DNA of 37,500 nt from Prorocentrum cordatum (taxonomy: Eukaryota; Sar; Dinophyceae; Prorocentrales; Prorocentraceae). The notes beneath the pieces were generated by a model, which ran no database searches, was not told the DNA's origin, and was given only the letters and a program-made list of their open reading frames with translations. The stretch is from NCBI GenBank assembly GCA_963575745.1, contig CAUYUJ010021171.1, positions 252,501 through 290,000 on the forward strand. Reading direction: 5' to 3'. Shown here piece by piece: positions 27,071 to 36,349 of the stretch. How positions within the stretch are numbered: the stretch's first letter is position 1; each line of letters starts with the position of its first letter. The translations under genes and the position numbers were made by a program.

Positions 27071-27278
27071 CTGTTTCCTGGTCCTCGGCCCGCTTGACCT
27101 AGGCCTGTCAAGGGTTGCGTCCTGGCCAGAGGTCACCGTGGTCCCTGGGGGGCGTCCCGGGGGGGCCCAGAGGGGCAGTCACACAACAATTGAGTAAGCC
27201 ACGAGCCTCGATGCTCTAATCTACAGCGACGACGACGTCGTGAGCGCAGCTCGATCCTCGAACAGGGGGGGGCGCAAA

Positions 27279-27392
27279 ATACCATACCGATGCCGCTACC
27301 CCGAGGCCCCTCCCGGGGCGCGTTCTGGCCAGGATCTCGAGGCTCCAGCTGTGGCGACGAGGGCTCTCCAGGGCGAGCAGCGGCATCGGTAT
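27279..27392 (+). repeat. Dispersed repeat (CGCGTTCTGGCCAGGAT type), copy 2, with terminal 14-bp inverted repeats
   Basis: Aligns with 19,273-19,372. Here the segment is bounded by ATACCGATGCCGCT (about 27,284) and its exact reverse complement AGCGGCATCGGTAT (about 27,379), about 80 bp apart. Confidence 0.6.
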
Positions 27393-27426
27393 ACTTTTCT
27401 CCGTCGACGGACCTCGACCCTCGAAC

Positions 27427-27428
27427 GT

Positions 27429-27460
<32 letters not shown>

Positions 27461-27464
27461 TCTT
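27427..27464 (+). repeat. (GTC)n/(GCC)n array
   Basis: Five or so GTC units followed by about six GCC units. Confidence 0.9.
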
Positions 27465-27569
27465 CTGGTAAGGCTTCGGGATTCGCACAGGCAGCCCCCC
27501 CAGGTAGGTAGTCCCTGCTGGCCGGCCTCAACAGAGCCCCCGAACAGTCCTGGCTTGCCCCAACAACCC

Positions 27570-27718
27570 CCGTGAGTAGTCCTATTCCGGGGTGGTCTTA
27601 TCAACACCTCAACCCTGGGGCGCGGAGCGCCCCAGCGGCGCCGCCAGAGGCGGCACCGGAGTGTTGAGACCGCCCCGAATTACCCGGGGGGCCTGTTGAG
27701 GCTAGCTAGGACTACTCG
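27570..27718. repeat. Long imperfect palindrome with tight GC hairpin at its centre
   Basis: The centre CTGGGGCGC-GGA-GCGCCCCAG (27615-27635) is a perfect 9-bp stem with a 3-nt loop. Outward, GGGGTGGTCT...CAACACCTC pairs with GGAGTGTTGAGACCGCCCC, and GAGTAGTCCTA with TAGGACTACTCGG at the far ends, with one asymmetric bulge of about 30 nt. Together about 150 bp can fold. Confidence 0.6.
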
Positions 27719-27747
27719 GGGCCTGTGCGCAGCCCGAAGATTTACCC

Positions 27748-27846
27748 GACAACGACGACGACGATGATGACGACGACGAAAACGATGACGGAAACGACGA
27801 CGACGACGACCACCACCATCACCACCACGACGACGACGACGACGAT
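27748..27846 (+). repeat. (GAC)n/(CAC)n array
   Basis: GAC-type trinucleotides with GAT, AAC and a CACCACCATCACCACC insert. A GTC array lies on the other side of the copia element at 35,827-36,009, so the two are in inverted orientation. Confidence 0.85.
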
Positions 27847-27960
27847 CCTGAGACCTGATGTTTCGAACAAATCTGAACATCGTGAAAATCACGACCAGAG
27901 CCCTAGACCCCATCTTTCCGCGCCATTTTTTCGAGCTGGATCGATTGGTGGGGCCCCCGG

Positions 27961-28178
27961 TCTGAATCCCAGGGCATTGTTACCCCTTCTCACCGTCGTC
28001 TTGATCACACAAAGATGATGAAGAAAGGAGAACCCTCTTCGCCTGCGATCGTCGGCGGCGCGCTGGCTGCGCCGTCTGAGGCGGAACTCCGTCTTGCTTG
28101 TAAAATCACGCCCGCCCACTGCCGAACCCAAAAGGCTGCAGAATGGACGGACTTTAGAGCAGACCCCACACAATCAAA
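27961..28178 (-). repeat. 3' LTR of the copia element
   Basis: 218 bp, aligned with 35557-35768. It shares TCTGAATCCCAGGGCA at one end and GACCCCACACAATCAAA at the other, plus a central GCGATCGTCGGCGGCGCG. The coding sequence stops four bases before it. On the sense strand the bases just upstream are pyrimidine-rich, not the purine tract expected; the purine run AGGGGGAGAAGGA is on the opposite strand. Confidence 0.85.
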
Positions 28179-29000
28179 CAGGGGGAGAAGGAATCTGCTC
28201 GAGCCCGTGGTCCGTGGCTCCTGCGGTAGCCACGTCGCTACCAGCTGGCCGATCGCGCCTCCGGCTCTCCAGGATCTTCTTCGCCTCGGACTGGTCCGTG
28301 TCGTTCGTCTCGTCGAAGATCCCCTTCCCGAGCGCCGCCCTCTTCCGCGCGGAGAGGAACCTCTCGTCATGCACGATCTTCCAGCGCTGGTTCTTCAGGA
28401 AGGCGTGGAGCACGTTGAACGCCTGGAGGCTGGCTTTGGTCATGCCGTCTGCGAGCTGAGCATGACTAATTACGCACCCAAAGCGCGAGGGTGCCGCCCT
28501 CCTCTAGGGCACGGCGCAGAGCGAGCGCCTCTATGGCCGTCCGCCTCTCGTCGAGGCCCAACCCGGCCGACTCGGATTTCACCGCGCCGTCGTAGAACGC
28601 CATGCAGCCCGTAACGAAGGCACCAGGCACACGATGAAAAGCTCCTTGGCGATCATGGAGGTCGAAATTCCCGTAGAGCACCTCGTATAGAACCACGCGC
28701 ACCATCATCTGCTCGCCCTCGGCGTCGCTGGCCTCCTGGATCTCTGCCGATAGACTCGAACGAGCGACCCTCCTCAGCTTGCGAGACCCCCAGTCCAGGA
28801 CCGTAATGTCACAGGCGTTGTGGTAAGGCCCTTCAGCTGAACTGAGCGCAGTGACATGCCCGCCTTGAGCCCCACGCAGCATCACGCCACGTGAAGACCC
28901 GAAAATCGGGAGGCCCTTGTCCACACCCAGGCAGGCTATGACGGAAGATCTGGATCCCGTCGGTCCAGTTAGCCTTGACCATCTTGGTGATGTTGTTGAT
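28174..29000 (-). pseudogene. copia RNase H and C-terminus
   Basis: The RNase H start DAAWG (in FTWRDAAWGSRRA, about 28,870) is in one frame. After a frameshift the domain continues as GGHVTALSSAEG, ITVLDWGSRKLRRVARSSLS with AEIQEASDAEGEQM (the Glu helix) and GAVKSESAGLGLDERRTAIE, with the usual C(K/M)AxYD Asp region at GCMAFYDGA. The end is DGMTKASLQAFNVLHAFLKN followed by a basic tail, stopping at 28174 next to the 3' LTR. RNase H removes the RNA strand during reverse transcription. Motif order matches copia; the domain is split between frames. Confidence 0.7.
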
Positions 29001-30092
29001 AATCCCGAAGACCTTGTCGTCGCTGGTGGGGATTTTGCTCTGGCCGTCTGCGACCCATGCTGAAACCCACGGCAGTGTATTTAGGCCCAGCCAAGATAAC
29101 GCGCCACACCAAGGCCGCAAGGTACTCTGATCTGCTTCAGAAAGTCGGTCTTTAGGTCGAGCCTTCGGGTGCTTCGGGAAGGTCTCCTTCAGCTTGTCGA
29201 TGTAGCTCTGCTGGTGCTGGAAGGAGCCCTTGTCGTACGCTGCGATCGATGCCGCGCGCTGCTCGATGGTCTCCCGGGCACATGTCCTCCCAGGTACCCC
29301 CAGGTGTAGAGCTCCTTGATGCCCTTCAGCGCCTTCTGCCAAGCAGGGTGACTTCGGCACATCGAATGAAATTGTCAACGCGGCACATCACGAGGCCCAG
29401 AAGTGCAGTGGTCTCGGGGCAGCGAAGGCACCAGAGGCTGGGTTCCAAGTCGCAAGCCTGAAGACCTAGCCTTGCGAAGTCCAACTTCACCGTCGCCGTC
29501 TGCCACCACCTCCTGGGCGCCTCGCCGATACCGTACCCCGGTTTCACCACCCGCAGTACTTCACCAGGTCGGACACCGAACGTTGCTGAGAAAGCTTCAT
29601 CTGCCTCCACGAAAAGGTCCTTCTTGAGGTCGTTCGCCTGGAGGAACGCGCGGGCAACGTCGCCCTCGACGATGATCCACGAATTCGCAACCGCCACCGT
29701 GAGGAGGATATTCCTTGCTCCGGGAAGCTGTCGGCGATGCCGACGGTTCCTGGCCGATGTCCTTGGTCTGGTAGCCGAGGAGAACGAGGCGGGCCTTCGC
29801 CGCGCCGTCGCTCTCGCGGGTCAGCACCCACCGACAGCGACTCACGTCCGCGGGGTCCTTCACCTCGGAGATCGGGACAGGCCGTAAGTCCTCGTGCTGC
29901 TTCCAGTTGGTGACCTCCTTCGTCATAGCTCTGCGGAGTTCGTCCTTCTCGGATGAGGACAGTTTGCCCCGATGAAACTCGATATTGTCCTTCCGCTTCT
30001 GGTTCGCCACGAAGCAGTCTAACATCTGGGTCGTCAGTCTGCGACGGCCCCCACTGTCCGCGAGCTCGGACTTCAGCATGTCGCAGTAGCAC
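28833..30092 (-). pseudogene. copia reverse transcriptase (RVT_2 type)
   Basis: The fingers region is at 30079-29720: EVTNWKQHEDLRPVPISEVK, then SRCRWVLTRESDGAAKARLV and LLGYQTKDIGQEP. Motif A is WIIVEGDVARAFLQAN (Asp at about 29,659-29,661). Motif B is VVKPGYGIGEAPRRWWQ. Motif C reads MCRVDNFIRCA, so the canonical DD is DN: the codon at 29371-29373 is AAT where GAT is expected, a one-base change. The connection region follows (YDKGSFQHQQSYIDKLKETF, LSEADQSTLRPWCGALSWLG). Frameshifts occur near 29,710 and 29,330. Copies DNA from the element RNA in active relatives; loss of the second Asp should abolish that. Confidence 0.75.
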
Positions 30093-30499
30093 GTCAGGTT
30101 CTCATCGAGAAACTCGAACTCCGAGCCGCTCGCGGCCCCATTGAAGGTGATCCCAGTGAACAGCTCGTCGCGGGCATGGTCGCCTGGGTCCGCGGGGGGC
30201 GGCTTAGGGGCCAGGGCGATCAGGGCGCCCGTCAGCCGGTGGAGCTCGGTAGGTGGCCTCGTCGGCCTTCGAGTACATTCGCCAGCGTCGTCCTGGTGGG
30301 TCCGATGGTGGCGTAGGAGATGTCGCCGTAGGAGACGTCAGTCGCGGCTGCTTGGGCACTGGCTGCTCGTTGGTGGAAATGCTAGAAGGAGAAGGTGGCG
30401 TCGACTCTGGTGGCGTAGGCTCTCCTGCTGGTTCGGGGTGTACTTCGGGTGTACTTCGTCAAGTCCATGATCGCCTGCTTCTGCTTCCATCGGCTCAGC

Positions 30500-30905
30500 G
30501 TCGTTGGAGGTCACTAGGGACTCGCTGGGCCCGATCGCCCGCGGCTCGAAGTGCTGGATGCGGGGCCGGCTCTCGTAGGAAAGGTCCTCGAACGCACCGC
30601 GGCGGGCAACCTCCATCAGGTCCAGCATGGTCGCCCCGCGTCTCCGTGTCGTTGAGCTCCGCGACCGCGCGCTCGGCGTCGGTGGCAGGCCGCAGCTGCT
30701 CGGGAGCGCGCCGCAGTAGAACGTCGCCGCGTGAGACCCAAACCACTGAGGTAGGCCGAGTAGATTTCGCCAAGATTCGCTGCTCCTGGACCAGTACGCG
30801 CGTCAGCCCATACCAGGTAGCCTTCACAGGTCCGCGGCCCTTGCGCCAGTAGTTGACGTGCTCGCCGGCGTTCCAGCGGGTCGTCACGCGGCTGCGGGCG
30901 CGCTC
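30500..30905 (-). pseudogene. copia post-integrase segment
   Basis: After a frameshift at about 30,905 the frame gives GEHVNYWRKGRGPVKATWYG, TRVLVQEQ and TSVVWVSRGDVLLRRAPEQL RP, the chromatin-binding-like tail found after copia integrases, with its VWVS...R.APEHLR pattern. The next stretch to about 30,100 is the variable linker to RT and holds an acidic, Gly/Ser-rich sequence with no motif. Confidence 0.6.
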
Positions 30906-31700
30906 AGCATGGCGACGTGGCCCTGGGTACTCCACCTCTGAAGCTCTGGCGGGCCAGAACTCGTCGCCGTTCGCGTGTCTCGTCGTGGCTGTCGTCGACG
31001 ATGGCGAAGGGGTTCCCCGAGGACTGAGCTTTACCCACGCCAAGCGCGTGGACGAACGGGGAGTGGCTCCCCACCTTGTCGGGGTCGTTGATGGCGCGGG
31101 TGACATGGCTGATGGCCTCGTAGATGTCGCAGTCGTGGTTCTGCTTCCGGAACTTGGCCAGAGCGCGCTTGAAGAGCTGGGTCCTGCGCCCCACCTTCCC
31201 CATGAGCCAATGGGCTTCTCCAGGAGCAATGATCGTCTCGATGCCGCGAGAGCAGCACCAGCTTCTAGTCCGTTCAGCCCGACGACATCCTTCAGCATCG
31301 CAACGCACCAGACGCGGCACACGATAGCGATTCGTCAACGATCTCCAAGTCTCGAGAACATCCGCAGCTGACCTGTTGCCTGACCTCTGGGACTTGTCGC
31401 CGCGGTTGATGACCTGAGTAAGTCGGGATCCCTCGTTCAAGCTCAACGTCAGCAGGTAGATCGCATCGTCTACAGGGTCGGTCCACTCGAGGCCGTCGCT
31501 CCCCAGTACCTCGAAGACTTCGGGGATCTCGATTCCAGCCGCAGTTCGCACCGCCATCGGCAACACTGAGGAGTCGCACGCGTGACACTTGAAGTTCTTG
31601 ACCATCTTCAGGACCTGCAAGCTGGCGCCCGAATCCTCAAGGATCTTGAACATGGCGCGGGCGCTGGGATGGCCGAGGATACAATGAAGACAGCTGAGGC
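30904..31700 (-). pseudogene. copia integrase with catalytic Glu lost
   Basis: Counted within the open frame starting at 32244, the HHCC zinc finger is H187-x4-H192-x27-C220-x2-C223 (LHCILGHPSARAMF ... FKCHACDS). The catalytic core has D250 (VLGSDGLEW), D316 (LVRCDAEGC) and then GEAHWLMGKVGRR. At exactly 35 residues after D316, where Glu is required (usual pattern NGxxER), residue 352 is Gly: codon at 31189-31191, GGG for GAG. This would inactivate strand transfer. The downstream helix QLFKRALAKFRKQNHDC and SHSPFVHALG are typical. Inserts cDNA into DNA in active relatives. Confidence 0.8.
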
Positions 31701-31919
31701 GGAGCTCGATCTCCTGCGCCTCCTTGGAGGTGAAGTGGCCGTCCTCCTTGGATAGCGCCTTGACGTCGTCCCCGTCGAACTCCTCGTCGGATGCCTGTGG
31801 CGCCATCTCCTGGTCCACGTCCACATCGACCCCCTCGAAGATCAGATCGTCGTCGTCTATGTCGGTCGCCAGTAGCGCCGAGGCCCCAGCCATTGAACCG
31901 CCCCCGGCTCGGGGGATAT

Positions 31920-32602
31920 GCCTCGCCCAGGCCTTGCGCATGGCCTCGGGGTAGAAGGCGGTCGAAGCCGAGGTCTTGCCGCCCAGAATCCCACCGTGCT
32001 CGCGGTTGCCATGGCGACCAGGGCGGTTGCTGCACCTCTTGCCGATGGCCTTCTGGAGCGCGGGGCTGGTGGAGCAGATCCGCCAGACCTTGCGAAGTAG
32101 CCGTCCACTGCGAGGGCGCTTGAGGCCGTAGGCGCAGTCGGTGACCAGCGCCTCGTAGGTCTGCTCGTAGGTCCGACCTTGACCAGCTCCGCGACCGCGG
32201 GGGTTGTTCGAGATCAACTTGCGTCCCAGAGTGCTGGAGCCCAATCGACATGATCGTCTCGCATCCGATCTGGATCCGCCGAGCTGGTTGCACCTGCTTG
32301 CGTAGTCGTTCTCGATATCCAGGTGTCTGCTGGTTCCAGTTCTGCAGTTGGCAGTCGGCGGTGCAAGGGGGGTTCATGGCGATCCATCGAGGTCGATGTT
32401 AACGAATCCAGGGAACCAAACGACGGACCCCCGTCTGGGTAGCCACGTCGAATCCGTTGTGCGCTCCAGCGCGGAAGGCGAGGCCGCCCTGTTCAATCGC
32501 TGCCTGGGCCAGAAGTGACGCAGGTGGAATGCAGACCTCCAGCAGGTCGTAGCGGCCGCGTCGGGCGAGGTAGTTGACGGGGTCGCCGACGACCGTCTGG
32601 TA
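31920..32602 (-). pseudogene. Methyltransferase-like module of the copia polyprotein
   Basis: Frame from 32602: GRYDLLEVCIPPASLLAQAA, EQGGLAFRAGAHNGFDVATQ, VRRLVPWIR, a stop at 32399-32401, then HRPRWIAMNPPCTADCQLQN. After a frameshift near 32,240: EALVTDCAYGLKRPRSGRLL, KVWRICSTSPAL and GGKTSASTAFYP. A beta strand plus helix start (DLLEVC), an Asp-containing second strand and a W-I-x-M-N-PPC motif is the layout of a Rossmann-type methyltransferase; PPC is the catalytic-loop hallmark of C5-cytosine enzymes. Cytosine methyltransferases are known in some dinoflagellate retrotransposons. The AdoMet loop is not Gly-rich (PPAS), so activity may be lost and the domain may serve another role. Confidence 0.5.
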
Positions 32603-32604
32603 GG

Positions 32605-33975
32605 ATGTCGCGCTGGTCGATCGCGCTCTGAATGACGTCCAGGTCCTCGCGACTCGGGGTGTCTCGCGGCCCTCTTCGCTGCTCCCCCCTTGTCGGGCGC
32701 GTCGTCCAACGCCCCGAGGGATTCCGACGGGGGGCCCTGTTTCAGCTTCATCAGGACCTTCTCAAGCGCGCGCACCCACCTCACGTGGGGCACCTCGGCC
32801 CCGCAAAGGCAGCTGGCTTAAGCTCGCCGATCTCGGGGGCGGGCCCTTTGGAACGCCACCTTGAGGCTCATTGTTCTTCCGCGGTGGAGGGTCGGTAGTC
32901 CTGCGCGACGCTCAGGGAAGGTAGAGCGGCCTCCTCTAGGAGGCAGTTGTGACTGCGCCCGCCCGCGCACGAGCACCCGTTCCTCTTGCGACCCGCATGT
33001 CCGCAGCATCCGCACCTCTGGAAGCCCTCGGCCTTGGACTTGGCCGCCTGGACTTGCGCCGCCGTTGGGTTGGCCCCCTCAGCACCCAGAGCCGCATCTT
33101 TCGGAGAGACAGAAACACACTCGTCTTGAATCACCCTGGCCTCGCGCAGGCGCGCTGGCTGTCGAAGTCGTCGGCAGCTTCGAACGGAACGGCGTCGTTC
33201 CACAGTCCTTCGGCCGCTCCTGAACGGGCGAAGGCGGCGGTGGCGCACCCGAAGGCGACGACGCTGTGCCGCGGCGCCATACCACCCGCGGAATATGGGG
33301 AATATGGGATGCGAAGATGCCTTCCTGATTGCATGCCCTTTCGAACCGAAAGCGCTCGGCGCGCATCAAAATCATCGGGATCGGAGAAAGGCGCAGGTTG
33401 TCGCTTCGGAAACTTCGAGCTCGCACTCGTCAGTATTCGGGGGGATGTAGGTGACTTCATCATCGCCGGACTCGATCGCTTCGACCCCGAAGACGTCTCC
33501 CGAGATGACCTCGTCGAGGATGGATATTTCGAAGTCGCCGATGTTGAACCTCCTAGAGTCCTCGGAGCAGTAGCAGCCACGCCCCCTGGGATCCCCAAGG
33601 AAGGACACGGGGGAGGAGTAGCCGTAGGGTTTCTCGGATACCTTCGTAGCATAGAAGAGGCTGCATGGGGATCTTCGAGAACTCTGCAAGGAACGCGATG
33701 GCGCTGCAGGAGCAACAGGGGGATCCGGAACCGCATCTTTCGGGGGGAGCTCCTCGGGATCTCTGGAGTCATCTTCCGAGAACAGCCGCTCTGGATTCCT
33801 TTTGGGCCCCCCCAATGGACAAGCGGGATCTGTTTTCCTCGGGCCCACAAGGGGGCGCTGTCCGCGGCGCCCGTCGGGGGCTCGCCAGAGCCCTCCTGCC
33901 CAGCCGCGTCCGCGAGCACAGTCTGGCCCTCATGGTCCCCGTCGATGATCGGGGACCTCTGTGGGGTCTGCTGCC
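32605..33975 (-). pseudogene. copia linker between protease and methyltransferase-like module
   Basis: Low-conservation, frame-broken segment. Two parts look coding: an acidic region at about 33,600-33,420 (ILDEVISGDVFGVEAIESGD, EVTYIPPNTDECELEV) and, at about 33,060-32,930, a Cys/His-rich stretch KAEGFQRCGCCGHAGRKRNG followed by CSCAGGRSHNC. The latter could be a degenerate second zinc knuckle, common in dinoflagellate copia proteins. DVIQSAIDQRDI near 32,640 leads into the next module. No enzyme motif is present. Confidence 0.45.
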
Positions 33976-33979
33976 ACTA

Positions 33980-34375
33980 GGTAGGCGTCGTCATTTTGAT
34001 CGCAACGTCGCCGCTCGGCATCTTCCGGCACTGGAAGATGTGGTTGGAGATCTCAGGCGTCATCAGGTAGCCGCTCCTACAGACGATTCGGGCGCCGGTG
34101 TGCTCAGGCCCCAGGATGTCCATCCCGATCAGTAGCGGCATGTGATTGTCCACGACGGAGATCTCGATATTCTCCTTGCCGTCGCCGAGAAAGATGTCCT
34201 GCCAAGGTGCCCATAGAGCTCTTGCGCCGGCCGTCCCCGAACGCGAAGTATCTCGTCGACTCAGCCAGGTTGAACTCCACGTCGTGCTTCTCCCTCATGT
34301 CGCATGCCAGGAAGTCAGCCATCGCGACCCCGATGAGGCTCCGTGTCGCCCCGCAGTCAAGGATCGCCCAGATGC
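33980..34375 (-). pseudogene. copia aspartic protease
   Basis: The active-site strand reads GIWAILDCGATRSLIG (Asp codon at about 34,356-34,358). DCGA replaces the usual DSGA/DTGA. Flap-like YFAFGDGRRK follows, then a frameshift near 34,200 into PWQDIFLGDGKENIEISVVD and NHMPLLIGMDILG, the conserved (L/I)(L/I)G second half, ending at a TAG at 33977-33979. It would cut the polyprotein. The Ser/Thr-to-Cys change next to the catalytic Asp is unusual but not surely inactivating. Confidence 0.7.
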
Positions 34376-35521
34376 CGCTCGCGTCGTCCAGGAGGAGCAC
34401 CAGCTCGCCCAGCTCGAGGAGCGCGAACGATTTCGTCTCGGTCGGTTGGTGCTTGCCCTGTCCCTTCGTCCTCTCTGGGCAGTCCTTGGCCTGGTGCCCG
34501 AGCTGTCGGCAAGCGAGACACCACATCCGACGTCGGACCCGCGCAGCTCCAGGCCCCTGTCCACACTTGCCGTCACGCGGAGGGCGTGGCCGAGGAGGTC
34601 CTTCAGGAGGGCGCGGCGCCAGACCGGATAGTTGTCCCTCGCCACCTTCAGCTTCCTGACGAGGTCTCTGGCGTCCTTGAAAATCAAGCCCATCTGCTTG
34701 AACTCCGCGTAGGTCCCGTCCTCGGGCTCGTCGAGCACCTCGGAGTCCTCCAGCAGCAGCGCGTCCTCCGCGTCCGCTAGGCTCACGAGCTTGCCCACGA
34801 TGTCCGCGTTCTCGGTCCGATCCTCTAGGTCGCCGTTGTCCTGGTCAGCCTCGCCGACAAGCCCGGCGCGCCGATCCTTCTTGTCGCGGACCCCGTCGAG
34901 CTCCTTCAGCGCCTCCAGCGGAAACCGAGTGCACAGGGCCTTGTACGTTTTGTCGAAATCGTAATCGCCGCCCGCCATCGCTGTGACATCGCCTCTTGCC
35001 ACGGGCGTCAGCCGTGAACGGCGCAGGTACCACCACGTCCTCAGTGGCGCGGCAATGACCTCCTCCACCGAACCGTCCACCGCCTTCACCTGTGACAGGA
35101 GGTCGCGCTCGTGTGCTCCCCGTCGTGCCGTCCAGTCGGGGAATCCTTCTCCTGGCTCCCACTGAAGCTTGTTGAAGAACTTCTCGGCTGAGTTCCCCGT
35201 CTCATTCACGTTGGACAGGTCGATTTTCGACAAGAAAAACTCGAAGACGCGTGTCCGGCCCGTCAGCTTCCCCGCCTCCGTGACCTCGTCAATATTGTCG
35301 ATGTCGGGACACGCTTGAACCAGTCGACGCGTCCTGGCCCCCAGAGTTCGCACCACCTGGGGTCCCACCACGTACCTGTCCTGGAGTTTGTAGCTCTTGC
35401 TGAAAGGCCCGACGCCGAACTTATATGCCAGCAGTTAGCCGGGCTCCCCGTCCAAGGACGGGACGCCCAAGCGGAGGCCTCCGGTCGCGCCAGCGGCTCC
35501 GCCTCCGGACGACATTGCCAT
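34376..35521 (-). pseudogene. copia gag with CCHC zinc knuckle
   Basis: Best start is the ATG at 35519-35521 (MAMSSGGGAAGATGGLRLG), because homologous spacing and frame continue through it. A single TAA at 35435-35437 interrupts after DGEPG. The body includes YKLQDRYVVGPQVVRTLGAR, FNKLQWEPGEGFPDWTARRG, DYDFDKTYKALCTRFPLEAL and an acidic SLADAEDALLLEDSEVLDEP. A frameshift near 34,540 leads to the knuckle WCLACRQLGHQAKDC, a perfect CX2CX4HX4C (about 34,520-34,480). Gag forms the particle and binds RNA. The N-terminal boundary is inferred; gag proteins diverge fast. Confidence 0.65.
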
Positions 35522-35543
35522 CGTCGTCCGTGTTCTTCTCTCT

Positions 35544-35555
35544 GCTCCGCTACCA
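35544..35555 (-). other. Primer-binding site, initiator tRNA-Met type
   Basis: On the sense strand TGGTAGCGGAGC lies one base inside the 5' LTR as aligned. It matches 10 of 12 bases of TGGTATCAGAGC, the site complementary to initiator tRNA-Met used by most copia elements. Confidence 0.7.
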
Positions 35556-35556
35556 A

Positions 35557-35768
35557 TCTGAATCCCAGGGCACTGCTAGCACTTCTTACTGTCGTCTCGA
35601 TCACACAAAGATGATGAAGAAAGGAAAACCTTCTTCTCCTGCGATCGTCGGCGGCGCGTTGGCTGCGCCGTCTGAGGCGGAAATCCGTCTTGCTTGTAAA
35701 ATCCCGCGCGCACACTGCCGAGCCCAAGCAGAGCGAACGGACTCTCGAGCGGACCCCACACAATCAAA
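35557..35768 (-). repeat. 5' LTR of the copia element
   Basis: 212 bp, about 90% identical to 27961-28178 apart from a short indel region. With the TG...CA convention the termini would be TGATTGTGTGG...GGGATTCA, but the CCCGG duplication fits best if the LTR is TTTGATTG...TTCAGA. It should carry the element promoter; no standard box is evident. Confidence 0.85.
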
Positions 35769-35826
35769 CCCGGGGCCCCAAGGTGGGCGAGTTCTGGAGA
35801 AATTGCAGCGCCAGGAACTCAGGCAA

Positions 35827-35862
35827 CGTCGACGTCGTCGTCGACGTCGCCGTCGTCGCCGC

Positions 35863-35897
<35 letters not shown>

Positions 35898-36009
35898 TCG
35901 TCGCCGTCGTCGTCGCTGTCGTCGTCGCCGTCGTCGTCGCCGTCGTCGTCGTCGCCGGCGACGTCGACGTCGACGTCGACGTCGTCGTCGTCGTCGTCGT
36001 CGTCGATCG
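35827..36009 (+). repeat. (GTC)n/(GCC)n array
   Basis: About 180 bp of GTC with GCC and GAC interruptions at regular intervals. Arg-, Val- or Ser-rich frames result in all registers. Confidence 0.95.
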
Positions 36010-36113
36010 ATCGTCGGGGCCTCCCGGGAGGCGCGGCTCGTCGGGCGAGCGGGTCCGCGGCGCGCGCGCAGGGAGGGGGGCGGGGCCAGCCTCGAGGCTC
36101 CGCTGCGACGCGG

Positions 36114-36345
36114 GAGGAGGAGCGAGGAGCCAGGAGAAGGAGGAGGAGGAGCGAGGAGGAGGAGGTGCAAGGAGGGAGGAGGAGGAGGAGGAGGAGGAGG
36201 AGGAGGAGGAGGAGGAGGAGGAGGAGGAGCGAGGAGGAGGAGGAGGAGGAGCGATGAGGAGGTGCAAGGAGGGAGGAGGAGGAGGAGGAGGAGGAGGAGG
36301 AGGAGGAGGAGGTGGGAGGAGGGAGGAGGAGAAGGAGGAGGGAGG
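36114..36345 (+). repeat. (GGA)n array
   Basis: About 230 bp of GGA with GCGAGGA and GATGAGGAGGTGCAAGGAGG interruptions. The phrase GAGGTGCAAGGAGGGAGGAGG occurs twice, a higher-order duplication. Confidence 0.95.
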
Positions 36346-36349
36346 AGGA

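Larger units (their letters stand above)
27961..35768 (-). mobile_element. Ty1/copia-type LTR retrotransposon with a methyltransferase-like module (inactive)
   Basis: A complete 7.8-kb minus-strand element. It has LTRs at both ends, a tRNA-iMet-like primer site beside the 5' LTR, and the copia order gag, CCHC, protease, integrase, RT, RNase H, with integrase before RT. Between protease and integrase lies an extra module with an NPPCT motif (see its own entry). A possible 5-bp duplication, CCCGG, flanks it (27956-27960 and 35769-35773). The LTRs differ at about 20 of 210 positions plus indels, so the insertion is old. At least six frame breaks and lost catalytic residues show it is not autonomous. 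Confidence 0.85.

Noticed and set aside
27748-36009. GAC array left and GTC array right of the copia element as an inverted repeat pair
   Set aside because: The arrays are of different length and interruption pattern; complementary trinucleotides alone do not show common origin.
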